64,000 bases of DNA from Candidatus Defluviilinea proxima (GCA_016721115.1 JADKIW010000001.1:1069501-1133500), one strand, 5' to 3'; counted from the first letter of the stretch, positions 33,430 through 42,827 are shown. The notes: generated by a model not told the origin, from the letters alone. Numbers and translations: made by a program.

Positions 33430-34409
33430 CAAGTCCTATTCGAATTGGCGTTTTGGGTGCGGCAAAGATCGTGCCGATGGCGCTCGGCATCCCTGCACGG
33501 AGCGTACCGGAAGTGCAAATAGCCGCCATCGCCGCACGGGATCCCAAGCGGGCAAAAAGGGTTGCTCGTTTGTTTCGCATTCCGCGAGTACATGCGACCT
33601 ATGATGAACTCTTGAATGACCCAGAGATCGATGCGATCTACAATCCATTGCCTAACGGCTTACACGCTGAATGGACGATCAAAGCGTTACGTGCGGGCAA
33701 ACATGTTCTGTGTGAAAAGCCTTTTGCGTCCAATGCAGAGGAAGCCATGGAGATGGCGCGTGTTGCAAAAGAAACAGGCAAGGTGTTGAGCGAAGCGTTT
33801 GCGTATCGCAATCATCCGCTCACGGCGCGCATGAAGCACATCATGGAAAATGATCTCGGCAAGATTCAACGTATTGAAGCGCGCTTTCGTTTTATTCTGC
33901 TCAATTTTTCAAATGTCCGTTATCGATATGATCTTGCAGGCGGCGCACAGATGGATGCAGGTTGTTACCCGGTCAGTATGGTCCGTTATTTGATGGGTGC
34001 TGAACCCAAAGTAGTGGACGCAAAAGCGCGTCTCTTCAAGCCTGAAGTTGATTCGGGTATGGAAACAAATTTAGAATTTGCTGACGGAAGTACGGGGCGC
34101 ATCCTTTGCGATATGCTTTCTCCGCGATTGTTCGACTCGTTCCTTCACGTGAAAGGCGACGCAGGCGAAATGAAAGTGTTCGGTCCGTTTCAGCCGCACT
34201 GGTTTCACTTTATGACGGTTCGTACATCCGAAGGCACAAGGCGTGAACATGTCAAAGGCGGGGATATTTACGTTCTGCAATTACAAAATTTTGTAAAAGC
34301 CATCCACGGGGAAATATCCTTGAGTACAAACCCCGAGGATGCCGTCAACAACATGCGCGTGATCGACGCGATCTATGAAAAAGCCGGGCTGAAGAGAAGA
34401 GGAACTTAA
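33426..34409 (+). CDS. Gfo/Idh/MocA-family oxidoreductase
   Basis: 327 residues. N-terminal NAD(P)-binding domain (IRIGVLGAAKIVPMA), the conserved cofactor motif GKHVLCEKPFASNAEEA with the Glu-Lys-Pro, and a C-terminal substrate domain with RYDLAGGAQMDAGCYPV containing the aspartate/histidine-type catalytic region. Members act on sugars or inositols; dihydrodiol dehydrogenase-like enzymes share this layout. ATGA overlap with RidA and TAATG with the next gene show a tight operon. Confidence 0.92.
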   Translation: MTSPIRIGVLGAAKIVPMALGIPARSVPEVQIAAIAARDPKRAKRVARLFRIPRVHATYDELLNDPEIDAIYNPLPNGLHAEWTIKALRAGKHVLCEKPFASNAEEAMEMARVAKETGKVLSEAFAYRNHPLTARMKHIMENDLGKIQRIEARFRFILLNFSNVRYRYDLAGGAQMDAGCYPVSMVRYLMGAEPKVVDAKARLFKPEVDSGMETNLEFADGSTGRILCDMLSPRLFDSFLHVKGDAGEMKVFGPFQPHWFHFMTVRTSEGTRREHVKGGDIYVLQLQNFVKAIHGEISLSTNPEDAVNNMRVIDAIYEKAGLKRRGT

Positions 34410-34954
34410 TGCGAATACTGATCGATATGGACGGAGTCATCTCTGACTTTGATGGAGAATTTCTCAAACGCTGGCAAACACGGCACCCTGATAAGTTTTA
34501 CATCCCCATGGAAGAACGGACGGTGTTCTACGTCAAAGACCAATATCCGGAAGAACTTAAACCCTTGGTGGCTGAGATCTTGTTGGAGCCCGGCTTCTTC
34601 CGTGACATGATGCCAATGGATGGAGCAAAAGAAGCCCTGCTCGAAATGGCCGCGATGGGACTTGAAGTGTTCATCTGTACCAGTCCGTTGACCACGTATA
34701 AGAATTGCGTGTTGGAAAAATTTGAATGGGTGGACCAGTTCCTCGGTCCAGAGTGGGTGAAGCGCATTGTCCTCACGAAGGATAAAACGCTTGTAAAGGC
34801 AGATTACATCATCGACGATAAACCAGATATCACAGGAGTCGAATCCAAACCGGATTGGGAGCATATCCTGTATGATCGTCCGTATAACAAAGGCGGGAGC
34901 AAGAAACGGTTGACCTGGGAAAATTGGAAGGATGTGTTGAACCTTGGCGGCTGA
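34409..34954 (+). CDS. 5'(3')-deoxyribonucleotidase-like HAD phosphatase (NT5C family)
   Basis: 181 residues. Motif I ILIDMDGVISDFDGEF has the nucleophile and acid aspartates; motif II is CTSPLTTYKNC; the Lys is near KRIVLTKDKT; motif IV is ADYIIDDKPD. This pattern is that of the deoxyribonucleotidases that dephosphorylate dUMP/dTMP and adjust deoxynucleotide pools. Starts by TAATG overlap with the oxidoreductase. Confidence 0.87.
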   Translation: MRILIDMDGVISDFDGEFLKRWQTRHPDKFYIPMEERTVFYVKDQYPEELKPLVAEILLEPGFFRDMMPMDGAKEALLEMAAMGLEVFICTSPLTTYKNCVLEKFEWVDQFLGPEWVKRIVLTKDKTLVKADYIIDDKPDITGVESKPDWEHILYDRPYNKGGSKKRLTWENWKDVLNLGG

Positions 34955-35867
34955 TCAAGCCACCCGCAAAATGCACGATGATGAAGTGATCACGGACGCA
35001 TCACTCGTGCGACGATTGCTTGCGGTGCAGTTTCCGCACTGGGCGAATCTTCTGATCGAGCCAGTCCCTTCGGCTGGCACAGACAATGCATTGTATCGTC
35101 TCGGCCATGATATGGCCGTGCGATTGCCTCGCATTGATTGGGCAACTGGACAGGTGAAAAAGGAAATGGAATGGATGCCCAAACTTGCCCCGCATCTGCC
35201 GCTTGCAATTCCCGATCCGCTCGCGATGGATGAACCAGGAGAAGGTTATCCGTGGCATTGGGGAATCTATCGGTGGCTCGAAGGTGATAACCTGACCCTC
35301 GAACACATCGCTGACCCAGTGCAAGCGGCTGTTGATCTGGCGCAATTCATCAATGCCTTGCAACAAATTGATACTGATGGTGGACCGCTTGCTAAAGAAC
35401 ACAACTTGCGTGGCGAACCATTGATCGGTCGGGATGAAAATACACGTGAAGCGATCAACTCCATGCGCGATATGATCGATGCTGATACTGCGATAAAAAT
35501 ATGGGAAATTGCTCTGAAAGCCCATGATTGGAATCGTGCACCTGTTTGGTTTCACGGAGACCTGCTCCCCGGTAATCTTCTGTTCACTCAGGGCCATTTA
35601 AGCGCAGTGATCGATTTCGGCGGACTAGGCGTAGGTGACCCCGCTTGCGATATGATGATCGCGTGGGGTTTGTTCACCGGGAAGAGTCGGGATGCATTCC
35701 GCGCGACGCTGGAAATTGACGATGCCACATGGGCGCGAGGTCGCGGACATGCCCTGTCTCAAGCGGTGATCTTCATTCCATATTACTTGAACACCAACCC
35801 CATCGGTGTCAGAAACGCGATGCACATGATCGAGACTGTTTTTGCTGACTATCGAGAAAATGGCTGA
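34944..35867 (+). CDS. aminoglycoside phosphotransferase-like kinase
   Basis: 307 residues, APH/choline-kinase fold. The nucleotide loop region is PVPSAGTDNALYRLGHDMAV, the catalytic Brenner motif VWFHGDLLPGNLL and the metal-binding aspartate is in AVIDFGGLGVGDPACD. TTG 34944 is chosen since AAGGAT lies upstream; ATG 34971 is the alternative but has no ribosome site. The gene overlaps the deoxynucleotidase by 11 bp. The acceptor may be an antibiotic or a metabolite; sequence alone does not say, and many such chromosomal genes do not confer resistance. Confidence 0.88.
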   Translation: MAADQATRKMHDDEVITDASLVRRLLAVQFPHWANLLIEPVPSAGTDNALYRLGHDMAVRLPRIDWATGQVKKEMEWMPKLAPHLPLAIPDPLAMDEPGEGYPWHWGIYRWLEGDNLTLEHIADPVQAAVDLAQFINALQQIDTDGGPLAKEHNLRGEPLIGRDENTREAINSMRDMIDADTAIKIWEIALKAHDWNRAPVWFHGDLLPGNLLFTQGHLSAVIDFGGLGVGDPACDMMIAWGLFTGKSRDAFRATLEIDDATWARGRGHALSQAVIFIPYYLNTNPIGVRNAMHMIETVFADYRENG

Positions 35868-35930
35868 ATAGATTTATCGTTCAGATTGATTCACAAGTCA
35901 TATCAATAAAATGCAATAGGAAACATCGTA

Positions 35931-36536
35931 ATGGTTGAGATTAAACGCCCGGTCTTTTTCAGTGGTGAAAATCCCGCAATGACTTTATATGTGCCCAATA
36001 CGGAACAAGTCACAGCGGTGGCGAGTTATTGGCATTGTACGGATAGTCCGCATGGAGTGGGGCACGCGCTCATCCTCTGGCTTGTCGACACAGCGACCGA
36101 TGTTGGTCACGGAGGCATTTTTACAGACAACCTCGAACTCGCAAAAGTATTGGTAAATGATCTTACACGACATTTCCCTGAATTTGAAAATGTACCCACT
36201 GAAACATTGATGTATGCAGAAGCCCATTGCGAACATATCTACAATGGGACTTCTTATCGTGTGATCTGCAAATCAACAGATGTGCGAGTTGAGTTGGAAT
36301 GGGTTGACGTGCTGGATCGCAAGCAGGTTGTGTGGCCTGGCTTCCCAACAGGCGATACAACTTATGATCTAACAACAATCATTTGTCCATGCAGGGAAGC
36401 GCGGATTCTAGTCAACGATAAAAGAGTGGACGGCGAAGCCCAAACCCTTAAAGCAGATGATGGCTTTTTTCGAAGCACAGCCTTCTTAGCTTTTGCAGAA
36501 ACGTGGATCGGGCCACTCAATAAAACTGAGACTTAA
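35931..36536 (+). CDS. hypothetical protein (201 aa)
   Basis: Soluble protein. Observed segments: MTLYVPNTEQVTAVASYWHC, GHALILWLVDTATDVGHGGI, and a C-terminal ETWIGPL. It has several His and Cys residues (EAHCEHIYNG, TTIICPCREAR) but no recognised motif. AGGA precedes the ATG. It is the first of four tightly packed small genes ending at 37748. Confidence 0.65.
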   Translation: MVEIKRPVFFSGENPAMTLYVPNTEQVTAVASYWHCTDSPHGVGHALILWLVDTATDVGHGGIFTDNLELAKVLVNDLTRHFPEFENVPTETLMYAEAHCEHIYNGTSYRVICKSTDVRVELEWVDVLDRKQVVWPGFPTGDTTYDLTTIICPCREARILVNDKRVDGEAQTLKADDGFFRSTAFLAFAETWIGPLNKTET

Positions 36537-36538
36537 CC

Positions 36539-37072
36539 TTGCCATCGATTCGAACCTACCCTTTGCCTGTTGACTCCCTCTTAGGCCGTTATCGCAGGGA
36601 CGATGGCGCCTACACTGATTGTTATGCAACGGAAGTCGCATTTCCTGTCTCACACGCGCAATACGTCAACGCCTTTTACACGACATTCGTATTCAAGATC
36701 GAACGATTCATCCTCACATGGACAGTGAATAAACCATCCACAGACTTGCAAGCAAAGCAACTCTCCGATGGCACACGAGACACTTTTGCGGCGTGGACGG
36801 TCGAAGCGCGGACGGAGAATCAACTGTTGATGTGTGATTTTGTCAGTCGCACGCGATCATGGCTGATGGTCCTCCCTTTGGAATCAGGCGGCACACGTTT
36901 ATACTTTGGGTCAGCGATTGTCCCGATGGTAGATCCGCGAACAGGAAAGTCAACGCTCGGTCTTGTATTCCGCGCCCTGCTTGGGTTTCACAAGATCTAT
37001 TCGGTGGTGCTTTTGTATGCCGCGAAACGGCGGCTCGAAGCGCTGTACCCAAAGGAGATGACATCCATATGA
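36539..37072 (+). CDS. conserved hypothetical protein (177 aa)
   Basis: Starts at TTG just after the preceding stop. Conserved-looking segments are GAYTDCYATEVAFPVSHAQY, KIERFILTWTV, SRTRSWLMVLPLESGGTRLY and a C-terminal hydrophobic stretch (GLVFRALLGFHKIYSVVLLY) that may be membrane associated. The lipocalin- or SRPBCC-like strand pattern is only an impression. The stop overlaps the next ATG (ATATGA). Confidence 0.65.
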   Translation: MPSIRTYPLPVDSLLGRYRRDDGAYTDCYATEVAFPVSHAQYVNAFYTTFVFKIERFILTWTVNKPSTDLQAKQLSDGTRDTFAAWTVEARTENQLLMCDFVSRTRSWLMVLPLESGGTRLYFGSAIVPMVDPRTGKSTLGLVFRALLGFHKIYSVVLLYAAKRRLEALYPKEMTSI

Positions 37073-37437
37073 GTCCAGCACGTATGTCAAAGATAGAGTC
37101 GGCGATTCGTGTTGTCCTTGCATTTAACGAAGCGTTCAATCGCCACGATGTAGCTGGGATGATGGAACTCATGAGTGAGGATTGTGTCTTCGAAAACACA
37201 AACCCCGCTCCCGATGGAACCATCTATTCTGGGAAAGATGCAGTGACAGAATTTTGGAAAAGCTTTTTCGCAGAGTCTCCCAATGCCCATATCGACATTG
37301 AGGAGATCTTCGGTTTTGGCTATCGTTGTGTGATGCGCTGGAAATACACATGGGGCGCTGGATACGTCCGCGGGGTGGATATCTTCAAGTTAAAGGATGA
37401 TCTCATTTGTGAGAAGTTGTCTTACGTAAAAGGATGA
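37069..37437 (+). CDS. NTF2-like/SnoaL-type protein
   Basis: 122 residues. The start FNEAFNRHDVAGMMELMSED, followed by IYSGKDAVTEFWKSFF and FGFGYRCVMRWKYTW, is the typical NTF2-fold polyketide-cyclase-like pattern. AAGGAG lies about 11 bp before ATG 37069. Members are small cone-shaped domains that serve as enzymes or ligand binders; the role is unknown. Coupled to both neighbours. Confidence 0.82.
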   Translation: MSPARMSKIESAIRVVLAFNEAFNRHDVAGMMELMSEDCVFENTNPAPDGTIYSGKDAVTEFWKSFFAESPNAHIDIEEIFGFGYRCVMRWKYTWGAGYVRGVDIFKLKDDLICEKLSYVKG

Positions 37438-37748
37438 CCATGAGATTTCAATACGATGATAACGCCGGTGACGATGATAAGCTTTTTATCATTGAGTCGG
37501 ATTCGGGTAGATACGAATGGACGATCCACGGGACGACCAGCGATTTCAACTCTGTCTCGCGCCACATACGGGAAGGTAAAGACTACATCACAGCCGGTAT
37601 ATCAAGTAACCTACCTGTGTTTTGGGTGCTGGAACACGGTAGCCTGTGGATCCTTCATGGCGATAGAGACTCGTGGGATTTTGGGCTTAATCTCAAGCCT
37701 ATTGATGTAGCCTTGCTGTTAGATGCGATTGAAGCTGGACCGAAATGA
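37434..37748 (+). CDS. hypothetical protein (104 aa)
   Basis: Acidic, soluble protein (FQYDDNAGDDDKLFIIESDS). No motif recognised. It overlaps the NTF2-like gene by 4 bp (ATGA); ATG 37440 is an alternative start two codons later. The tryptophan-rich middle (VFWVLEHGSLWILHGDRDSW) suggests a compact beta domain. Confidence 0.6.
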   Translation: MTMRFQYDDNAGDDDKLFIIESDSGRYEWTIHGTTSDFNSVSRHIREGKDYITAGISSNLPVFWVLEHGSLWILHGDRDSWDFGLNLKPIDVALLLDAIEAGPK

Positions 37749-37805
37749 CACATCAAAGCGTTATAATCATTAAGTCGTCGTCTTCAACTGCCAAAGGAGG
37801 CAAAC

Positions 37806-39041
37806 GTGTCGTTCAAGCTCGTGTATCTGTCTCAACAAGATCCGCAATGGAAGAATGACCTGCTCGGTTTCGGTGACCCGGGCGACACCATCGGTTATGT
37901 AGGTTGTGCCCTCACTGCCACCGCCATGCTCCTAAGTGGACATGGGTATACGGAAACTCCCAAGACCCTCAACCAAAAACTTAAGAATGTGAATGGCTTT
38001 GCCAGCGCCGGTATCGTGTGGAGCGCGGTTACCAAACTTTATCCGAATGTTTCGCTCAAGGCTTTTATTCCATGCTCCACCAGCGATGCACCTCTCGCGC
38101 AAATTGATGCGGCCATTGCAGCCGGTCAACCCGCGATCGTGCAAGTGGACTCATCCCCTGCGACTGGCATCCAAACCCATTGGGTGGTGCTCTATGCTCG
38201 CAAAGGGGATGATTACCTCATGCTCGACCCCTGGCCTTACAACCCCGGCACCGATAAAGAAGATTACCTGATGAAACGATATGCGCAGGGACGCACCCTT
38301 CAACGTGCCATCTCGCATGTGATCCTTTTCGAAGCCTATGGCTCAGGCGGACCGATCTCCACCCCGTCTTCCTCGACAACAAGTACAACGCCTCCTTCTA
38401 CACCGACAACTGGTTCCACAACTTCAAGCGGAGCCTACGCCCGAGTCCGCGCTGATGTAACTTGGGGACTCAATGTCCGTTCGAGTATTGATACATCGAG
38501 CATGGCCAATGTTGTGGATACCGTCACAGCAGGCGCGGAATTGTTGCTACTTGAGTTAGATGGTTTATCGAGAGTGGGTGGCGTAAACCAGTGGGTACGA
38601 GTCCGCACGCCGGATGGCAAGGAAGGCTTCTGTGCCGCATGGTATTTGGAAAAGGTTTCAGTGGAGACAAAGCCGGTTGAGACCACACCAGTTTCAAGTC
38701 CGAGTAATGAAGCGCCGGTCTCGAGTCCGACCCCAAGCACACCTGTAACTCCATCACCTGTCCCATCCACGCCGGTACCTTCTACTCCTTCGCCTTCTGC
38801 ACCAAAGAAATTGATAGTGAAAGTATCCAGCACTGTTGGCTCAAGTGGACTGCGCATGCGCAAGTATCCATCGCTTGGTGGCGCGTTGGTTATGAGTATC
38901 AAAGCCGGTACCAAACTCACAGTAGTGGAACCGGAAGAGAAAGCAAAGACGAAGATCGGTGTGGCGAATAAGTGGATCTATGTGCGTGAACTAGGTGGTA
39001 AGCTCGGTTATGTAGCGGCAAATTATGTGAGCGTGGTTTGA
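37806..39041 (+). CDS. C39-like cysteine peptidase domain with two SH3b-like domains
   Basis: 411 residues. Residues 1-180 form a papain-like/C39 domain: the Cys is in GYVGCALTATAMLLSG, the His in IQTHWVVLYARKG and the Asp in YLMLDPWPY. Two bacterial SH3-like domains follow (GLNVRSSIDTSSMANVVDTV; SGLRMRKYPSLGGALVMSIK), separated by Ser/Thr/Pro-rich linkers. SH3b domains often bind cell wall, so a wall or envelope role is likely, but no signal peptide is visible, which is odd for the layout. GTG 37806 follows AAAGGAGG. Confidence 0.82.
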   Translation: MSFKLVYLSQQDPQWKNDLLGFGDPGDTIGYVGCALTATAMLLSGHGYTETPKTLNQKLKNVNGFASAGIVWSAVTKLYPNVSLKAFIPCSTSDAPLAQIDAAIAAGQPAIVQVDSSPATGIQTHWVVLYARKGDDYLMLDPWPYNPGTDKEDYLMKRYAQGRTLQRAISHVILFEAYGSGGPISTPSSSTTSTTPPSTPTTGSTTSSGAYARVRADVTWGLNVRSSIDTSSMANVVDTVTAGAELLLLELDGLSRVGGVNQWVRVRTPDGKEGFCAAWYLEKVSVETKPVETTPVSSPSNEAPVSSPTPSTPVTPSPVPSTPVPSTPSPSAPKKLIVKVSSTVGSSGLRMRKYPSLGGALVMSIKAGTKLTVVEPEEKAKTKIGVANKWIYVRELGGKLGYVAANYVSVV

Positions 39042-39075
39042 ATCTTTATTGGTACTACCGAAAGCGAGTGTATTT

Positions 39076-39453
39076 ATGGAAGGTGATTTCGAGATTTCTT
39101 CTGAACAAAGACAGGTGAAGGTGCCTGTCACCGTGTTGCATATTCATGGCTGGCTTGATGGGCAAAGTGAAGACCGTCTATTGGAAGCGGCGCGTGACGT
39201 GTATGAATCTGGTACGCGTTTTCTGTTGATCGATATGAAAGAACTCAAGACGCTCACGAGTGCTGGTATGCGCGCTTTGCAAAAGGTATATCGAATGTAT
39301 ACGCCGAAGGAGGATCGCTTCAAGGATCCATATGTGCGTGTGTGTCAGGCTCCTCCGCAGATTTACGATATCCTCGGCATCACCGGTTTTCTGCAAAACA
39401 TCCCCGTTCATAAAGATATCGATTCGGCTCTCGAAGCATTCGGAAAAGATTAA
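39076..39453 (+). CDS. STAS-domain protein (anti-anti-sigma factor-like)
   Basis: 125 residues. VTVLHIHGWLDGQSEDRLLE and FLLIDMKELKTLTSAGMRAL show the STAS fold with the phosphorylatable Ser in LTSAG, as in SpoIIAA/RsbV. It may bind an anti-sigma kinase not found in the window. ATG 39076 is chosen; a TTG at 39049 would add nine residues. The gene follows the C39/SH3 gene closely. Confidence 0.82.
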   Translation: MEGDFEISSEQRQVKVPVTVLHIHGWLDGQSEDRLLEAARDVYESGTRFLLIDMKELKTLTSAGMRALQKVYRMYTPKEDRFKDPYVRVCQAPPQIYDILGITGFLQNIPVHKDIDSALEAFGKD

Positions 39454-39697
39454 TGATCAAATGCAAAGGCTCGTTGTTCTATGATGAGCTTTTGTGTTTA
39501 ACTATCACAAAGAATGTCGGACACGTTGGGGACGCTTCATTATTCTTTGTGAAAATTCATGGTTGACCTTGTTGCTTTTTGCCATTCTTGAAATGTAAAC
39601 ATTTTTCATTTTAAGGAAATCTGCAAATGAAACAAAGGAAAAGTAATATAAAATTGGCGTTGCAACCTGTACCGGGCATACAGGTTATTGTTTGATT
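39454..39697. other. intergenic region before the diguanylate cyclase gene
   Basis: 244 bp without a gene. It holds a long-loop inverted repeat TCACAAAGAAT/ATTCTTTGTGA (about 39508-39552) and a hairpin ACCTGTA-CCGGGCA-TACAGGT just before the cyclase ATG, where it could hide the weak ribosome site. No c-di-GMP riboswitch was recognised. Confidence 0.45.
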
Positions 39698-41344
39698 ATG
39701 ATTCAATACCATCCTTATTCTCTTTTTCTCGCGATCTCTGCCCTAACCACATTGATCGTATTGTTCCTTACCCGTCGGCACACTGCTCCGGGGTCTTCTG
39801 CTTTAAGGGTGATGTTTCTTGGCATGTTCATATGGAGCTTTTCCTATGCGCTGACCTGGGCGCTTGTGCCATTGGCGCAAAAGATATTCTGGTTAAAGGT
39901 CATGTATATCGGCGTGGTGATGATCCCAGGTCCCTTCCTGGTCTTCACACTGAATATCACGCATCGCAAAGAATGGCTCACGTTTTACAGTATGTTGTTG
40001 TTGTTACTTGAACCGATCATCATGTTGATTATGGTATGGGGAATACCACGCCTTGTTTTTTCATCCATTGCGCCGGTGACGAACGAAGACTACCGCATCA
40101 TGGAAGTTCTACGAGGCACATGGTTTTGGGTGAACACCGCCTATTCATACACCATTATTGCATTGTCCTTTATTCTGTTATTGCTCAGCTATCGAAGTGC
40201 AAACCAGATTTTCAAGCGACAGTATCTTTATATAATATATGGGTCGGTTCTCTCTTTTGGGTTTAGCATCTATACACAAACTGCCGATACTGCATTTAAC
40301 AAACTTGACGTCACTCCCATCGCATTCGGCGTTTCAGGGATGGTGTATGCGTACACGATTTTCCGTCACCGCTTCATGGACCTTGTCCCTATTGCGCGAA
40401 GCCGCCTAATCGAGAATATGAGTGATGGCGTACTCGTACTTGATGCACAAGGTCGTATCGTGGATGTCAACCCTGCCATGAAAAGTTTCTTGGATGGGGA
40501 ACCCAAATCGTTCCTTGGTAAACATATTTCAGAAGCGCTCAATATCTGGACCGATAGCACTGAATACTTGTTAACCGGCCTGGAAACTCGCACTGAGTTG
40601 AGACTCCCTAATAAATCGTCGCGTTATCTCGATCTGCGTGTGACGCCTCTATATGATGAAGATCAAACCTTGAATGGACGTTTGATCATCTTTCGCGATG
40701 TCACAGACCGCAAAGAAGTGGAAAAGGATCTGCGTCATGCCATGGATCGCATGCAGACTCAACTGATTGAGATCGGCTTGTTGCAGAGTCAACTGCGCGA
40801 ACAAGCCATCCGTGATGCGCTCACCAATCTCTTTAACCGTCGTTACCTTGAAGAGACCCTTGAACGCGAACTGGCGCGTGCCTCACGTGAGGTCTATCCG
40901 TTGTGTATTGTGATGATGGATATCGACTATTTCAAGGATGTGAATGACACGTATGGACACGAAGCAGGCGATCTTGTCCTCAAGACATTGGCGAACACGG
41001 TGACAAACCAGAGCCGTCAGGGAGATTTCGTTTGTCGTTTTGGGGGCGAAGAGTTTGTGTTGGTCATGCCCAATATCAACATCGATGTTGCAAAAGACCG
41101 GGCAACTGTGTTGCATAGGTCTATTACAACACAGTTCATTCCCTTTGGGCGTGTAAACTTGAATATCACCATTTCAATGGGAATATCCTGTTTCCCAGCC
41201 CACGGCGAAAAGAAGGAAGACTTGTTGCGCGCCGCGGATCGAGCGCTTTATGCCGCTAAGAGAGCGGGTCGTAATCGCGTATATGTATATCGCGATTCGG
41301 AAAGCACTATTGAACAAAGAGATGATAGTGCGTTAAATATTTGA
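39698..41344 (+). CDS. membrane diguanylate cyclase (7TM-PAS-GGDEF)
   Basis: 548 residues. Seven helices in the first 220 residues resemble the N-terminal sensory region of some histidine kinases. A PAS domain follows (RLIENMSDGVLVLDAQGRIV, GRLIIFRDVTDR), then a coiled linker and the GGDEF domain (DALTNLFNRRYLEE, MMDIDYFKDVNDTYGHEAGD). The active site is GGEEF and an inhibitory I-site RQGD lies five residues upstream, so an active, product-inhibited enzyme making c-di-GMP is expected. ATG 39698 is preferred over TTG 39692. Confidence 0.92.
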   Translation: MIQYHPYSLFLAISALTTLIVLFLTRRHTAPGSSALRVMFLGMFIWSFSYALTWALVPLAQKIFWLKVMYIGVVMIPGPFLVFTLNITHRKEWLTFYSMLLLLLEPIIMLIMVWGIPRLVFSSIAPVTNEDYRIMEVLRGTWFWVNTAYSYTIIALSFILLLLSYRSANQIFKRQYLYIIYGSVLSFGFSIYTQTADTAFNKLDVTPIAFGVSGMVYAYTIFRHRFMDLVPIARSRLIENMSDGVLVLDAQGRIVDVNPAMKSFLDGEPKSFLGKHISEALNIWTDSTEYLLTGLETRTELRLPNKSSRYLDLRVTPLYDEDQTLNGRLIIFRDVTDRKEVEKDLRHAMDRMQTQLIEIGLLQSQLREQAIRDALTNLFNRRYLEETLERELARASREVYPLCIVMMDIDYFKDVNDTYGHEAGDLVLKTLANTVTNQSRQGDFVCRFGGEEFVLVMPNINIDVAKDRATVLHRSITTQFIPFGRVNLNITISMGISCFPAHGEKKEDLLRAADRALYAAKRAGRNRVYVYRDSESTIEQRDDSALNI

Positions 41345-41369
41345 CTTGATAAACGCGCTTTATTGTCGC

Positions 41370-42041
41370 CTAAAGAAAATAAGCCTGTAGCAGGGGCCAG
41401 TTAACGCTCAGATCGTAAATTCCAACCCCCAATAACAACAATCCGCTGATGACATTGATCAAACGGGCGCGCATTGCAAATTGACGCGTAATCCAGCGTT
41501 GTGCCGCACCGGAGAGAAATGATAGTAACAATAGGGGCATGCCAAATCCCATGCCGAACCAGAAAAACACATTCAGTTGACTGAACGCCTCTGTAGCGGT
41601 TAGCGACAAGGCAAAGATACTCACCACCAAAGGACCGGAACAGGGTAATGCGATAGGTCCGTACAGCAACCCATAGATGAACGCATTGACGAATGGATGC
41701 GATAACACCGGCACCTGTACTTGCGGCAGACTCTTGAATGGGTTGATATTCAATAACAATAGAATGCCGAAGACAATGATAAGCAGGTCAGCGATGGGAA
41801 TCAGGATGGACAACGCTCTGCCTATGGAAATGGACAACAATGCAATGATACCGCCCAAAGCGAGCATCATCGTAAGTACGCCTGCCAGTACAAAGAAGCC
41901 GAGGAAATAGCGACCTGCTTTGTTTTGCATCCCTTCCTGCCCGCCGCTGATATAGGCGAGAAAGCCGGGATATAACGGCAAAACACAGGGACTGGTCGTT
42001 GCCAGCAAACCGAGTGAGATGGATGTGATGATAGTTTCCAT
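41370..42041 (-). CDS. ccdA: CcdA-type thiol-disulfide transporter
   Basis: 223 residues, six transmembrane helices. The conserved cysteines are in TTSPCVLPLYPGF and ALPCSGPLVVSIF, with the prolines typical of CcdA/DsbD-beta. It moves reducing equivalents from cytosolic thioredoxin to extracytoplasmic thioredoxin-like proteins. It lies downstream of the TlpA-like gene on the same strand, its likely partner. The gene ends close to the convergent cyclase gene. Confidence 0.92.
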   Translation of the reverse strand: METIITSISLGLLATTSPCVLPLYPGFLAYISGGQEGMQNKAGRYFLGFFVLAGVLTMMLALGGIIALLSISIGRALSILIPIADLLIIVFGILLLLNINPFKSLPQVQVPVLSHPFVNAFIYGLLYGPIALPCSGPLVVSIFALSLTATEAFSQLNVFFWFGMGFGMPLLLLSFLSGAAQRWITRQFAMRARLINVISGLLLLGVGIYDLSVNWPLLQAYFL

Positions 42042-42058
42042 AAAATGACCTCAGACAA

Positions 42059-42106
42059 ACGACCGTAGACTGATGCAGATTATATCTGTTCTCGGTCTAC
42101 GGTCGT
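42059..42106. repeat. inverted repeat between the tlpA-like gene and ccdA
   Basis: ACGACCGTAGAC and GTCTACGGTCGT form a perfect 12-bp stem around a 24-base loop. Related sequence (GGTCGTCAGTC) is found inside pyrF. Confidence 0.65.
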
Positions 42107-42116
42107 CGGTCAGTTA

Positions 42117-42827
42117 TTACATCGCCTCATCCAGATACGGTTGAAGCGCTTTCATCAGGTCGTCTGCACTTTTGATGCCAAAAGGAAGCGGGTGTGCAAT
42201 GCCATGTCGGTCGATGATCAACATCGGAGTGGAAGGTGGGTTGAGGAACTGTGCGCCATATAAAGAAGAGAGATCACGAGAGACATCTGTAGGGGAAATC
42301 ACGTACTTCCATTCAAAGCCGTTCGTTGTAGCGAAATCCTTGAGTTGAGCCGCATCCTCGTTCGGGTCAATATCAAAGCCGATGGTTACAAGGTCATCGC
42401 GCATACCGAGAGATTCGTGCAACGCTTTCACCTGTGTCTGTTGTTTGAAACAATTGGAGCACCACACTGCCATGGTCTCTACCAATACCACCTTGCCCTT
42501 CAGGTCATTGATGGTGAAGGCTTCACCGCTATGGACGTCCGTCAACGAGGCCGAGAACCACGCAGGTGCTTCCATCATGGCTTCTTCGGTAGGCTTGACC
42601 ATTGCATCTGGGGTCGGTGTTTCTTTCATCATCATGGCGTCGGCCGTAGGAGTCTCGTGTGGCATCATGGCTTCCTCGGTGGGCTTGTCCATCATAGCCT
42701 CTTCCGTCGGCTTATCCATCATTGCATCTTCGGGCTTTTTCATCGTGTCAGGGGCGGTCCCGCTGCAGGCCGCCAGCACAAAGGCCAGTAACAACATCAC
42801 ATTCAATACAATATTTTTCTTTTTCAT
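42117..42827 (-). CDS. TlpA-like thioredoxin-fold lipoprotein with Met-rich repeats
   Basis: 236 residues. Signal peptide with lipobox (FVLAAC, Cys21), then a region at about 31-86 of repeats of the type MDKPTEEAMM, rich in Met and acidic residues, and a redoxin domain with the active site WCSNC (Cys123/Cys126) and cis-Pro in NPPSTPMLI. Anchored outside the membrane, it should reduce disulfides or deliver electrons, kept reduced by CcdA encoded downstream. The Met-rich linker might bind Cu(I) or scavenge oxidants. Upstream lie three 11-bp spaced regulator boxes. Confidence 0.87.
   Translation of the reverse strand: MKKKNIVLNVMLLLAFVLAACSGTAPDTMKKPEDAMMDKPTEEAMMDKPTEEAMMPHETPTADAMMMKETPTPDAMVKPTEEAMMEAPAWFSASLTDVHSGEAFTINDLKGKVVLVETMAVWCSNCFKQQTQVKALHESLGMRDDLVTIGFDIDPNEDAAQLKDFATTNGFEWKYVISPTDVSRDLSSLYGAQFLNPPSTPMLIIDRHGIAHPLPFGIKSADDLMKALQPYLDEAM

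Noticed and set aside
42640..42740. Tandem DNA repeat in the TlpA-like gene as a mobile repeat
   Set aside because: It is a coding repeat (MDKPTEEAMM units) in an extracytoplasmic linker, not an independent element.
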